64,000 bases of DNA from Amphritea sp. 1_MG-2023. Lineage in GTDB: Bacteria > Pseudomonadota > Gammaproteobacteria > Pseudomonadales > Balneatricaceae. The notes beneath the pieces are model-generated. The model was not told where the DNA came from. It made no database searches and saw nothing but the letters and a program-made list of their open reading frames with translations. Position 1 is the first letter of the stretch, and the number at the start of each line of letters is the position of its first letter. Positions 18,543-29,025 of the stretch are shown here, one piece after another. The position numbers were made by a program, and so were the translations under genes. The DNA lies in NCBI RefSeq assembly GCF_030547545.1, contig NZ_JAUOQE010000019.1, positions 1-64,000 of the forward strand, written 5' to 3'.

Positions 18543-18589
18543 AGTTTGATGTTGATTATATTAGACTTCTAATAATTAGAACTCAAACT
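18543..18589. promoter_or_regulatory. palindromic operator region between proX and the MarR gene
   Basis: The gap holds a 15-base palindrome, TTCTAAT-A-ATTAGAA (18567-18581), and a second, wider inverted pair AGTTTGA (18543-18549) / TCAAACT (18583-18589). MarR regulators bind AT-rich palindromes of this size between divergent genes. Regulation of proXWV by the MarR protein is therefore likely but inferred. Confidence 0.55.
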
Positions 18590-18694
18590 ATTTTTCTGTT
18601 TAAATAATCAAATCCCTGCCATATTCGATGTATGGCAAACCTTCTGAGCTATACATGGGCTCAGTTTTTATGTGTTAAGAGGTCTTTAGAGACA

Positions 18695-19186
18695 ATGACT
18701 GATAAGCTTCCTTGCTGGCAGGATGTTTTGATTGAGCTAAGAAAGATTAACCGGGCAACCGATCTACAATCAAAACGCGTTGTGAAGGCCTGTGGTTTGA
18801 CGATTCCACAGGTGATGGTGCTTCAAGCGATCAAAGATTTAGGGGATGTTACCGTCAAAAAGATATCCGATAATGTCTCATTAAGTCAGGCGACGGTGAG
18901 TACCATTATGAATCGCCTCGAAGAACGACAGTTAGTCCAACGACTGCGAAGTCATACCGATCGCCGCATCGTTAATGCCCGACTGACTCCCGCTGGGGAA
19001 GGGATTTTTCTCACGGTGCCAACCCTATTACACGAGTCGTTTATCAACCGCTTCGAGCATCTAACGGCCGCAGAACAGCAACATATTCTGGATGCATTAA
19101 AACAGATTTCCGGCATGATGGATGCTGAAGCGTATGATGCCGACTCACTGTTGGCCTTGAGTGAGGCCAAACATGAATACAACTGA
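18695..19186 (+). CDS. MarR family transcriptional regulator
   Basis: 163 residues with a MarR winged helix: KKISDNVSLSQATVSTIMNR (recognition region) and the wing DRRIVNARLTPAG. The ATG at 18695 was preferred to one 63 bases upstream because the shorter form begins close to the usual first helix; ribosome sites are weak for both. Divergent from the betaine ABC operon. EctR-type MarR regulators control osmolyte genes in marine gammaproteobacteria, so a role in osmotic control is plausible. Confidence 0.85.
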   Translation: MTDKLPCWQDVLIELRKINRATDLQSKRVVKACGLTIPQVMVLQAIKDLGDVTVKKISDNVSLSQATVSTIMNRLEERQLVQRLRSHTDRRIVNARLTPAGEGIFLTVPTLLHESFINRFEHLTAAEQQHILDALKQISGMMDAEAYDADSLLALSEAKHEYN

Positions 19187-19415
19187 TCTATCCCTAGTCA
19201 CAGCCACAGCAATCACCTTGGCAAAGTAGCAACGTAACGCTAAATCCCGTGAGCAGCCGTCGTTTAAGCGCACACGGGAGAAAACTAAATTTCGTATTAC
19301 TAAGTACTAAGCTTTGTAAACCTAAACGTTATACACAGAAAGAAGCTTCATAAGCTTAGGCTTCGAAAACCTACGCTGCATCAATTTAAGCCTCATACAT
19401 CGCAACGATGATCGA

Positions 19416-20408
19416 CTAGGCGGTATAGCGAACCGCCATCGCCAACAGTTGCGGCTCTAATTCGGCCCATGCAGCAGTATCCCTACCAATCACTTCAATG
19501 CGACTATCCATCACTTCGTCTAACGCCTGTACCTTCAAGACGTCGTCGGCCTGATTAAAAGCGAAAACCCCCTCATCGGTAATAAACACCGCTTTCAAGC
19601 GTTCCGACTCAATTCCCATTAACAGCGACTCTAAATCGGCATAGCGAAACTCAAACTCAGGACTAAAGACCCAGCCACTACTATAATAGCCCTCTCCCTG
19701 ATTATCTTTACGCAGGTAACCACTCTCGGGTAACACGTCATCTGCCGGATAAGTATCATGATGGTGATGTGACGACGCTGATGGCTGATCAGCATGATGT
19801 TTAGAGGCCCCATCAAGCCACTGTAGATCAAGCGCACCATTGATACTGCTGATGACCGAGGCTTTATTTCCAAGTGATGAAAGGTAATCCGTTAACTGCT
19901 GCACTTCATCGCTACGATACAGATCCTCTTTGTGTGCAACGACTAAATCGGCCACCTGAAGTTGTTGATTAAACGTGTCATGTTCAGTGTAACGAGGATC
20001 GACAAGCTTGCGCGCATCCACCAGCGTTATCACCGTACGTAGATCCAATACCTCGCGATAATGAGGCTGCTGCAACACCCGAATCACCTCCAGCGGGTGT
20101 CCCAGTCCAGTCGGTTCGATCAGGATACGGTCAGGCTTAGCCTGACGAATCAACTGACTGAGCGCAACCTGCATCGGAATGCCGGCGGCGCAACACATAC
20201 AACCACCGGGCACCTCTTTCATAAACACACCGGTTGCCTGTTGCTCATTCGCCAACAAGCCGGCATCGATGCCTATTTCGCCAAACTCATTGACTAATAC
20301 GGCCCAACGCTCATTCACTGGTTTATGTTTTAATAAGTACTGAATAACGGTAGTTTTACCCACACCGAGAAAACCGGTAATAACGTTGGTTGGTATCTGT
20401 GTATACAT
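19416..20408 (-). CDS. COG0523 (CobW-like) GTP-dependent metallochaperone
   Basis: G3E-family P-loop GTPase of 330 residues. Walker A is GFLGVGKTT (12-20); the metal-binding CxCC motif is GGCMCC (C70, C72, C73); a histidine-rich stretch SSHHHHD lies near residue 218 and a CobW C-terminal domain follows. COG0523 members deliver zinc or cobalt to client enzymes. A Zur-box-like palindrome just upstream points to zinc and induction in zinc starvation. The second of two adjacent ATG codons was used on spacing. Confidence 0.88.
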   Translation of the reverse strand: MYTQIPTNVITGFLGVGKTTVIQYLLKHKPVNERWAVLVNEFGEIGIDAGLLANEQQATGVFMKEVPGGCMCCAAGIPMQVALSQLIRQAKPDRILIEPTGLGHPLEVIRVLQQPHYREVLDLRTVITLVDARKLVDPRYTEHDTFNQQLQVADLVVAHKEDLYRSDEVQQLTDYLSSLGNKASVISSINGALDLQWLDGASKHHADQPSASSHHHHDTYPADDVLPESGYLRKDNQGEGYYSSGWVFSPEFEFRYADLESLLMGIESERLKAVFITDEGVFAFNQADDVLKVQALDEVMDSRIEVIGRDTAAWAELEPQLLAMAVRYTA

Positions 20409-20428
20409 CATCGGACTCTACAAATTTA

Positions 20429-20447
20429 TTTGTTATAAGATAACAAA
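20429..20447 (-). promoter_or_regulatory. putative Zur box
   Basis: TTTGTTAT-AAG-ATAACAAA is a perfect eight-base inverted repeat 20 bases upstream of the metallochaperone gene. Its GTTAT ... ATAAC core matches the gammaproteobacterial Zur consensus (GTTATA-n-TATAAC). Binding is inferred from the match and the gene's family. Confidence 0.65.
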
Positions 20448-20629
20448 CAATTCAGTGGCAGCATAACGCTTATACCCCTCACTCAAGCAGATCAGCGAGA
20501 TATTCAGTGGTATCAATTTAGCTCGACAGCATCCATCATGACGATGACAATCAGCAGTCGTGATCGCTTGCGGCCCATCGTCTGCTAATCAAGCAGAAAA
20601 AAGACAATACTCGTCTCTACAGTCATAAA

Positions 20630-20651
20630 AAAACCTCCCGAAGGAGGTTTT
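20630..20651. terminator. rho-independent terminator after trpE
   Basis: AAAACCTCC-CGAA-GGAGGTTTT forms a stable stem with a tetraloop; A and T runs on both flanks make it potentially bidirectional. It starts 18 bases past the trpE stop on the minus strand. Confidence 0.88.
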
Positions 20652-20668
20652 CTCAAACACAATATGCC

Positions 20669-22153
20669 TCAGAGATTATCTAACCCTTGCTCCACCATCG
20701 CCACGGCTTTAAAGATCGCTCGACCTTTGTTCATAGTTTCATCCCATTCGGAATCAGGCACTGAATCCGCCACAATACCGGCACCCGCCTGTATATGCAG
20801 TTCACCGTCCTTAATCACCGCGGTACGAATAGCGATAGCCGTATCCATATTGCCATTCCAGGAAAGGTAACCCACGGCACCACCGTAAATGCCGCGCTTG
20901 ACCGGCTCTAGTTCATCGATGATTTCCATCGCTCGTACTTTAGCTGCACCACTCAGAGTGCCCGCCGGTAGGGTTGCCCGCAACACATCCATCACCGACA
21001 CGTCTGGCTTTAAATGACCAATCACATTCGAAACAATATGCATCACATGGGAATAACGCTCAACCGTCATCTGAGCGGTTAGCTCCACTCGACCTACTTC
21101 CGAAACCCTGCCAACATCATTACGACCCAGATCAATCAACATCAGGTGTTCCGCCAGCTCTTTAGGATCAGCCAATAGATCTTTTTCTAGGGCCTGATCT
21201 TCCGCCTCGGTTTCCCCTCGTGGACGGGTGCCCGCAATCGGGCGCACCGTCACTACGCGGTCTTCAACACGGGCTAAAATCTCCGGCGAAGAACCCACGA
21301 CATGGTGATCACCTAAATGCAGTACATACATATAAGGGGAGGGATTAAGGCAGCGTAGCGCACGATAAAGATCCAGCGGATTACTGGTAAAAGGAATCGT
21401 CATTCGCTGCGATATCACCGTCTGCATCACATCCCCAGAGAGGATATATTCCTTAATGCGATCGACGGCATCTTTAAACTGCTGCTCACCAAAACTCGAT
21501 TTGAACTCTGCTTCTGTCACCTCTCGACGTTCGGCTGACCGCGTTTCTTTATGGGGCACAGAAAAACGTAACCGAGTGACTAACTCATCCAAACGTAGCT
21601 GCGCTTGTCCCAGCGCATCCTCATTGGCAGGATCGGCATGACTCACCAAAATGAGTTTGCCGCTAAGATTATCAAACACCACCACTTCATCGGACACCAT
21701 CAAGAGAATATCCGGTGTGCCAATCACATCATCGGGAACACTCTCAGCGAGACGTTTTTCCACATAGCGAACACTATCGTAGCCAAAATAACCGACTAGC
21801 CCCCCATTAAAACGCGGTAGATCCGGCAACTCGGCGGCACGATAACGCGCCTTAAACTGCTCGACAAAAGCCAGTGGATCTTCCACCTCGGCCTGCTCAA
21901 CGATCTCACCGTCGGTTTCAACGCGAACACTGTGACCAAAGACTTTTAAAACGGTCCGGCTCGGTAAGCCTATAATGGAATAACGTCCCCACTTTTCACC
22001 GCCTTCTACGGATTCCAGCAAATACGTGTAGGGCTGATTCGCCAATTTCATATAGGTCGATAGCGGTGTATCCAAATCGGCTAATACTTCGCGCACCACA
22101 GGAATACGATTGAAATTCTGAGCCGCTAGCTCAGCAAATTGTTCAGGAGTCAT
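20669..22153 (-). CDS. trpE: anthranilate synthase component I
   Basis: Chorismate-using enzyme of 494 residues that makes anthranilate with TrpG. The N-terminal tryptophan-sensing region ([17 protein letters not shown], ~46-62) and the chorismate-binding half are complete: [29 protein letters not shown], and the C-terminal [10 protein letters not shown] and [11 protein letters not shown]. Length is normal for the separate (unfused) subunit. Unlike in Pseudomonas, gph is not immediately upstream because a LysR gene on the other strand lies between; trpE is thus a single-gene unit with a ~300-base or longer leader. Confidence 0.97.
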   Translation of the reverse strand: MTPEQFAELAAQNFNRIPVVREVLADLDTPLSTYMKLANQPYTYLLESVEGGEKWGRYSIIGLPSRTVLKVFGHSVRVETDGEIVEQAEVEDPLAFVEQFKARYRAAELPDLPRFNGGLVGYFGYDSVRYVEKRLAESVPDDVIGTPDILLMVSDEVVVFDNLSGKLILVSHADPANEDALGQAQLRLDELVTRLRFSVPHKETRSAERREVTEAEFKSSFGEQQFKDAVDRIKEYILSGDVMQTVISQRMTIPFTSNPLDLYRALRCLNPSPYMYVLHLGDHHVVGSSPEILARVEDRVVTVRPIAGTRPRGETEAEDQALEKDLLADPKELAEHLMLIDLGRNDVGRVSEVGRVELTAQMTVERYSHVMHIVSNVIGHLKPDVSVMDVLRATLPAGTLSGAAKVRAMEIIDELEPVKRGIYGGAVGYLSWNGNMDTAIAIRTAVIKDGELHIQAGAGIVADSVPDSEWDETMNKGRAIFKAVAMVEQGLDNL

Positions 22154-22441
22154 GGTCTGTTCTCATAACGGCTCTGCGATTGATAACGCAGAGTTTTGAA
22201 GTCTATTTCGAGTGAATCAATTATGTCTTCACCCAATGCAATAACTGATAAGCAGGGCTCAGTTACGCCATCGCCAGCGATCCCCAACGTAGTGGGCACA
22301 CCATTTTATATTCAGCGGGGATAACAAATCTGACACAGTAATTCCAAACAACCTTTAATTCAGAGATCCAACCTTATAGCAGCCCTCTGTTTGAATCAAC
22401 CAAGTCGGTAATACCTAGAGCGTTTTTTTAAATATCAGACA

Positions 22442-22468
22442 AAAAAAACCCGGCCTTGGGCGCCGGGT
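22442..22468 (-). terminator. strong terminator in the trpE leader (possible attenuator)
   Basis: On the minus strand CCCGGC-GCCCAAG-GCCGGG is followed by eight T. It lies about 290 bases before the trpE start codon and reads toward trpE, the position expected of an attenuator or of the end of a small RNA. Two further small hairpins (loops CTCC and CTCTCA) lie just upstream in the same RNA. Confidence 0.85.
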
Positions 22469-22650
22469 AAAATAGTTGGATGAGAGTCCATTTACTGAAG
22501 ACTGGAGAGTCTTACACTTACTTTCATAACAGCCTAACGTTGTAACAACTTAACACTCTTTACTAACAACCTTTACTAACAACCTTTACTAACAGCTCGG
22601 TCTACATGAATCTGAGGGGGAACCCGAGAGTTCATGACAAATCCGATAAG
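22442..22650 (-). ncRNA. possible trpE leader RNA or small RNA
   Basis: If transcription starts near the TATACT at 22656-22661, the RNA up to the terminator is about 200 bases. In order it holds an outer inverted pair CATGAA/TTCATG (22606-22637), three tandem 13-mers GTTGTTAGTAAAG (22559-22597, the first unit in RNA order with one change), the hairpin AGACT-CTCC-AGTCT (22500-22513), the hairpin TGGA-CTCTCA-TCCA (22478-22491) and the terminator. No short peptide with paired Trp codons was found, so classical Trp attenuation is not supported; promoter -35 is weak. The remaining 22154-22441 shows no gene. Confidence 0.4.
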
Positions 22651-22744
22651 TCACAGTATAGTCCAGCAAAAGACAAATAAAATACGAATTTACTATAGAA
22701 ATATTAAGATTTATACGAACTATTATAGTTGTTCAGGTATCCCT

Positions 22745-23695
22745 ATGAATTTTAAACACCTACGCTATTTTCTCGTTGTGGCTCAAGAAGGCAGCATCAA
22801 TAAAGCCAGTGAAAAATTACATCTAACCCCTCAAACAATCAGCGGCCAACTCAAACTTCTCGAACATGAACTCGGTAGCGCACTGTTCAAAAAGCGCGGC
22901 CGTAATCTCATTCTCACCAAAGCAGGACAACATGCGCTGAACTATGCAGAAGATATTTTCCAGTTAGGCGATGAACTAAAACAAAGCATTCAGAACCCAG
23001 CATCTCAACAACAGCAGCGCTTTAATATCGGCATTGCCGATGTCTTACCCAAGCTCATCACCTACCACCTACTCGAACCGGCACTGAAACTGAATGATGC
23101 CAATCGACTAATCTGTGAAGAAGGCCCTCTGCCGAGCTTATTGGCCGATTTAGCCACGCAAAAACTCGATCTGGTGTTAGCGGATCGCCCCCTAGATGCC
23201 AGCTTTCATATCCGTGGCTACAACCACCTCTTGGGTGAATGCGGTCTCAGCTTCTTTGCCACTATCGCAATGGCATCCACTTACCGCGCCGACTTTCCGG
23301 CGTCATTAGAAGGTGCGCCGATGTTGATGCCTTCCGCCGAGACAGAACGAGGTATGGGCCTTAAGCGCTGGTTTGAACGCTATAAAATTTGCCCTGATAT
23401 CCGTGTGGAATGTGCTGATACGGCATTGATAGAAGCGTTTGGGCTATCCGGCGCGGGGATTTTTTGCGCGCCTACGGTGATTGAACAGCAGATGACACAA
23501 CAATACGGTGTTGAAGTCATTGGTAGAATGGATGATATTCGAGAACGCTTTTACGCCATCTCTCTCGAACGACGCGTCAGTCACCCGGGTGTATTGGCCG
23601 TCTGCAATGCCGCAAGAATGGCGCTATTCGATGCCGTCGATCAACCAAGCCGTTCAGCCATCAGCTCATTAACGCCCGCAGATCATCAATCATAA
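22745..23695 (+). CDS. LysR-type regulator, NhaR-like
   Basis: 316 residues from the ATG used here. The N-terminal helix-turn-helix (FKHLRYFLVVAQEGSINKAS, LHLTPQTISGQLK, LGSALFKKRGR) closely follows the NhaR subgroup. An upstream in-frame ATG would add 37 AT-rich, lysine/tyrosine-rich residues without family similarity. NhaR proteins answer to Na+/alkaline stress, but no nhaA lies in this window. The 3' end overlaps the convergent gph gene by 35 bases. The gene separates gph from trpE, an arrangement unlike Pseudomonas. A palindrome AACTA-TTA-TAGTT lies just upstream of the start (22718-22730 region). Confidence 0.85.
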   Translation: MNFKHLRYFLVVAQEGSINKASEKLHLTPQTISGQLKLLEHELGSALFKKRGRNLILTKAGQHALNYAEDIFQLGDELKQSIQNPASQQQQRFNIGIADVLPKLITYHLLEPALKLNDANRLICEEGPLPSLLADLATQKLDLVLADRPLDASFHIRGYNHLLGECGLSFFATIAMASTYRADFPASLEGAPMLMPSAETERGMGLKRWFERYKICPDIRVECADTALIEAFGLSGAGIFCAPTVIEQQMTQQYGVEVIGRMDDIRERFYAISLERRVSHPGVLAVCNAARMALFDAVDQPSRSAISSLTPADHQS

Positions 23696-24356
23696 AATCC
23701 GGTTGATAGATCGATACCGGCTCACCGTGATTATAGCCATAGGTGACGGCAGCCACCTGACAGCCCGCCGCTTGTGCCGCTTTAATATCACTGCGCGAGT
23801 CGCCTATCATCAAGGTTTGTTCTGCGGTTGAGCCGCGTTGCGTCATCGCGTGCAACAGCGGTAATGGATGCGGTTTCTTTTCTTCTAGGCTATCGCCACC
23901 TAACACAACCGAAAAATAGCGCCGCAGATCAAACTCATCCAACAATGTTTCGGTAAATCGGATCGGCTTATTGGTCACCAGCCCCATATCTACCTGCTGC
24001 GTTTGCAGAAAATCAAGGTACTCGCGCACCCCAGCATAAAGCTGACTTTGTTCCGCACTACATTGACCATAATGGTGTAAAAACAATGCAAATGCCTGCT
24101 CAAACAGCGCCTCATCGGGCTCATCATCAATGTCACGCACAGCGCCGCTACCGAGCAGTGCTCGCTTAACCAATAGCGGCGCGCCATTGCCCACCCAGTT
24201 ACGTACTTGAGTCTCACCGGCGAACGGTAAATCAAGCGCCGCCAGCATCCGATCAATGGCAAGGGCTAAATCAGGCACACTGTCCAGCAAGGTACCGTCC
24301 AAGTCGAACAGTACCAGTCGCGGCAGTTGATCATTAAAATGAGAAGTTAAGCGCAT
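23661..24356 (-). CDS. gph: phosphoglycolate phosphatase
   Basis: HAD superfamily, 231 residues. Motif I FDLDGTLLDS (~17-26), motif II TNKP with the threonine at ~130, the motif III lysine in EKKPHP and motif IV MIGDSRSD are all present. It removes 2-phosphoglycolate arising from DNA repair. Gene order rpe-gph with 58 bases between matches the usual neighbourhood near trpE. The 3' end overlaps the LysR gene on the other strand. Confidence 0.92.
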   Translation of the reverse strand: MRLTSHFNDQLPRLVLFDLDGTLLDSVPDLALAIDRMLAALDLPFAGETQVRNWVGNGAPLLVKRALLGSGAVRDIDDEPDEALFEQAFALFLHHYGQCSAEQSQLYAGVREYLDFLQTQQVDMGLVTNKPIRFTETLLDEFDLRRYFSVVLGGDSLEEKKPHPLPLLHAMTQRGSTAEQTLMIGDSRSDIKAAQAAGCQVAAVTYGYNHGEPVSIYQPDFMIDDLRALMS

Positions 24357-24414
24357 TGATATAGATAACCCTTGACGTTAATCATCAGCGATGGCCGGTT
24401 TGTTTACGGGCGAC

Positions 24415-25083
24415 TTAGACCTTAGCCAGTTCAGCGCGCATCTTATCGATGGTGGCTTTATAGTCATCGGTATTAAAGATAGCGGAACCCGCCACAAAGG
24501 TATCGGCACCGGCCGCGGCAATCTCAGCGATATTGGCGACACCAACCCCACCATCAACTTCAAGGCGAATGTCGTAGCCACTTTGATCAATCAATGCCCG
24601 TGCCTGCTTCAACTTATCCAAGGTACCGGGAATAAACTTCTGCCCCCCAAAACCTGGGTTAACGGACATTAGGAGGATCATATCGACCTTATCGAGCACA
24701 TAGTCCAGATAACTTAGCGGTGTCGCCGGATTAAACACCAGACCGGAACGACAACCTCCGTCACGGATCATCTGCAAGGAACGATCAATATGTTCAGACC
24801 CTTCTGGATGAAAGGTAATGATACTCGCGCCGGCATCAATAAAATCACCGATCAAACGATCTACCGGCTTGACCATCAGATGCACATCAATTGGCGCCTC
24901 GATACCATGTTTACGCAGTGCTTTACAAACCATCGGGCCGATCGTTAAATTGGGTACATAGTGATTATCCATAACATCGAAATGGACATAATCAGCGCCC
25001 GCAGCAAGCACATTTTCAACCTCTTCACCGAGGCGAGCGAAGTCTGCAGACAAAATGGATGGAGCAATCTTATAATCAGCCAT
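24415..25083 (-). CDS. rpe: ribulose-phosphate 3-epimerase
   Basis: Pentose phosphate pathway enzyme of 222 residues that interconverts ribulose-5-phosphate and xylulose-5-phosphate. The barrel residues are clear: [44 protein letters not shown] and the C-terminal VDGGV and VAGSAIF phosphate-binding loops. Upstream gene of the rpe-gph pair; divergent from the DUF3530 gene. Confidence 0.96.
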   Translation of the reverse strand: MADYKIAPSILSADFARLGEEVENVLAAGADYVHFDVMDNHYVPNLTIGPMVCKALRKHGIEAPIDVHLMVKPVDRLIGDFIDAGASIITFHPEGSEHIDRSLQMIRDGGCRSGLVFNPATPLSYLDYVLDKVDMILLMSVNPGFGGQKFIPGTLDKLKQARALIDQSGYDIRLEVDGGVGVANIAEIAAAGADTFVAGSAIFNTDDYKATIDKMRAELAKV

Positions 25084-25194
25084 GAATAAAACTCGGAAAG
25101 TAAAAGGAGGATGCGGCTATTGTACTTTGCACGCTTCGAAACTCAACCAGCTTTCGCCCTTGCTAATATCACCCGGCTCTTTAATAATCGACGT

Positions 25195-26274
25195 ATGAAA
25201 CTTAAGCCCCTGTTTTTGACACTATTTTTAAGCTGGCCAATGCTTCTCACGGCGGCAGAGAATGATAATATAACCGACACGTCAGCCACGCCCTCCGACG
25301 CCGCTGACGCAACCGATAGCGTTAACCGAGCCCTGCCCGACCCCGCTCGGCAACGACAGATCGATCTAGCAAAGGCACAACCCGCAGACACCGAGGTGAT
25401 CTGGCTAGAATTGAATCAAACCAAGCAGTTAGCACTGCTACAACGAGCGACAACGTCATCCCCAACGGGCAGTATTCTCATTTTCACTCCGCCCGCGAGC
25501 AGCGCAGACTGGCCCGATCTGATCCATCCACTGCGGACACAACTCACCGAGTACGGCTGGAACACCCTCAGTCTGTCGCTCCCTACCCCACCTGAGATCG
25601 CTATTCCGCAGCGCACATTGCCGAGTTTACAAAACCGTCAGCAGCTTCAGTCCGCCACGAGCGGCGCCGAAACAGCCGTCGATGTCAGCACTAACACCGC
25701 GACAACGCTCAATCCCGAGGCATCAAAAAATAGTCCCAATAACTCAGCGACAAGTTCTGCAGCACAAACGAATACCGCCTACCAGAACAACATTATCGCC
25801 TTAGCGGATCTCGCCGCGGCCCGTCTAGCGGCAACCGAGGGAGAGATAAAGATTATGTTAGGGATAGGGGAAGGCGCTGTATGGGCGATGCATTATTTTG
25901 CTCAAAATGAGACGCAAGAACATCGCTACTTGGTGTTGCTCGATCCAGTACAAGCCGAAGGTATTGAAACGCCAGACCTGCTCGCGATGATCAGTCAAAG
26001 CCAAGCGCCGATTCTCGATCTTTGGTTTAACCGTAGCCGCTATCAACAGCAACAAGCGACTCTGCGCAAACACACGGCACAAAGAAGCGGCAACTCAGGC
26101 TATCGTCAGATCCGCCTTAATCAACGCCGTAACGCTGTCAAAAAACAGCCCCTGTGGCTAACTCGGCAACTCAGAGGCATTCTGAAAACCCACTTAAATA
26201 GCATCACCACATCAACGTTGCCACAACGGGAGTCAATAGGAGAGCCAACCGTAGAGTTAACGCCGGGAAGCTAA
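25195..26274 (+). CDS. DUF3530 family exported alpha/beta-hydrolase-like protein
   Basis: 359 residues from the ATG that begins a signal peptide (MKLKPLFLTLFLSWPMLLTA, cleavage near TAA). DUF3530 proteins have an alpha/beta-hydrolase-like body: SSADWPDLIHPLRTQLTEYG at ~95 and MLGIGEGAVWAMHYF (~220), where the usual nucleophile serine of GxSxG is replaced by glutamate in GIGEGA. A threonine/asparagine-rich low-complexity insert separates the halves (~155-195). Synteny with rpe is shared with Pseudomonas. Function is unknown; catalytic activity is doubtful. Confidence 0.75.
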   Translation: MKLKPLFLTLFLSWPMLLTAAENDNITDTSATPSDAADATDSVNRALPDPARQRQIDLAKAQPADTEVIWLELNQTKQLALLQRATTSSPTGSILIFTPPASSADWPDLIHPLRTQLTEYGWNTLSLSLPTPPEIAIPQRTLPSLQNRQQLQSATSGAETAVDVSTNTATTLNPEASKNSPNNSATSSAAQTNTAYQNNIIALADLAAARLAATEGEIKIMLGIGEGAVWAMHYFAQNETQEHRYLVLLDPVQAEGIETPDLLAMISQSQAPILDLWFNRSRYQQQQATLRKHTAQRSGNSGYRQIRLNQRRNAVKKQPLWLTRQLRGILKTHLNSITTSTLPQRESIGEPTVELTPGS

Positions 26275-26311
26275 CGCGATGCAGCTAAAAACGCATCGCG
26301 TCAAACGCTAC

Positions 26312-28891
<2,580 letters not shown>

Positions 28892-29025
28892 ATTGATCAA
28901 TCCCCTAGCCTTGTTATAGCTGAATGTTTTATCATGCCATGCTCTATGGGGTATGTTACTCGAATCAAGGTTTAGCGATAAGGGAAATAGCCGCTTTTTT
29001 CTGCGTTTCCTAATGGATAATCTGA

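Noticed and set aside
22442-22650. Classical Trp leader peptide for trpE attenuation
   Set aside because: The short frames in the leader (for example one starting at 22636 on the minus strand) have no tandem Trp codons.
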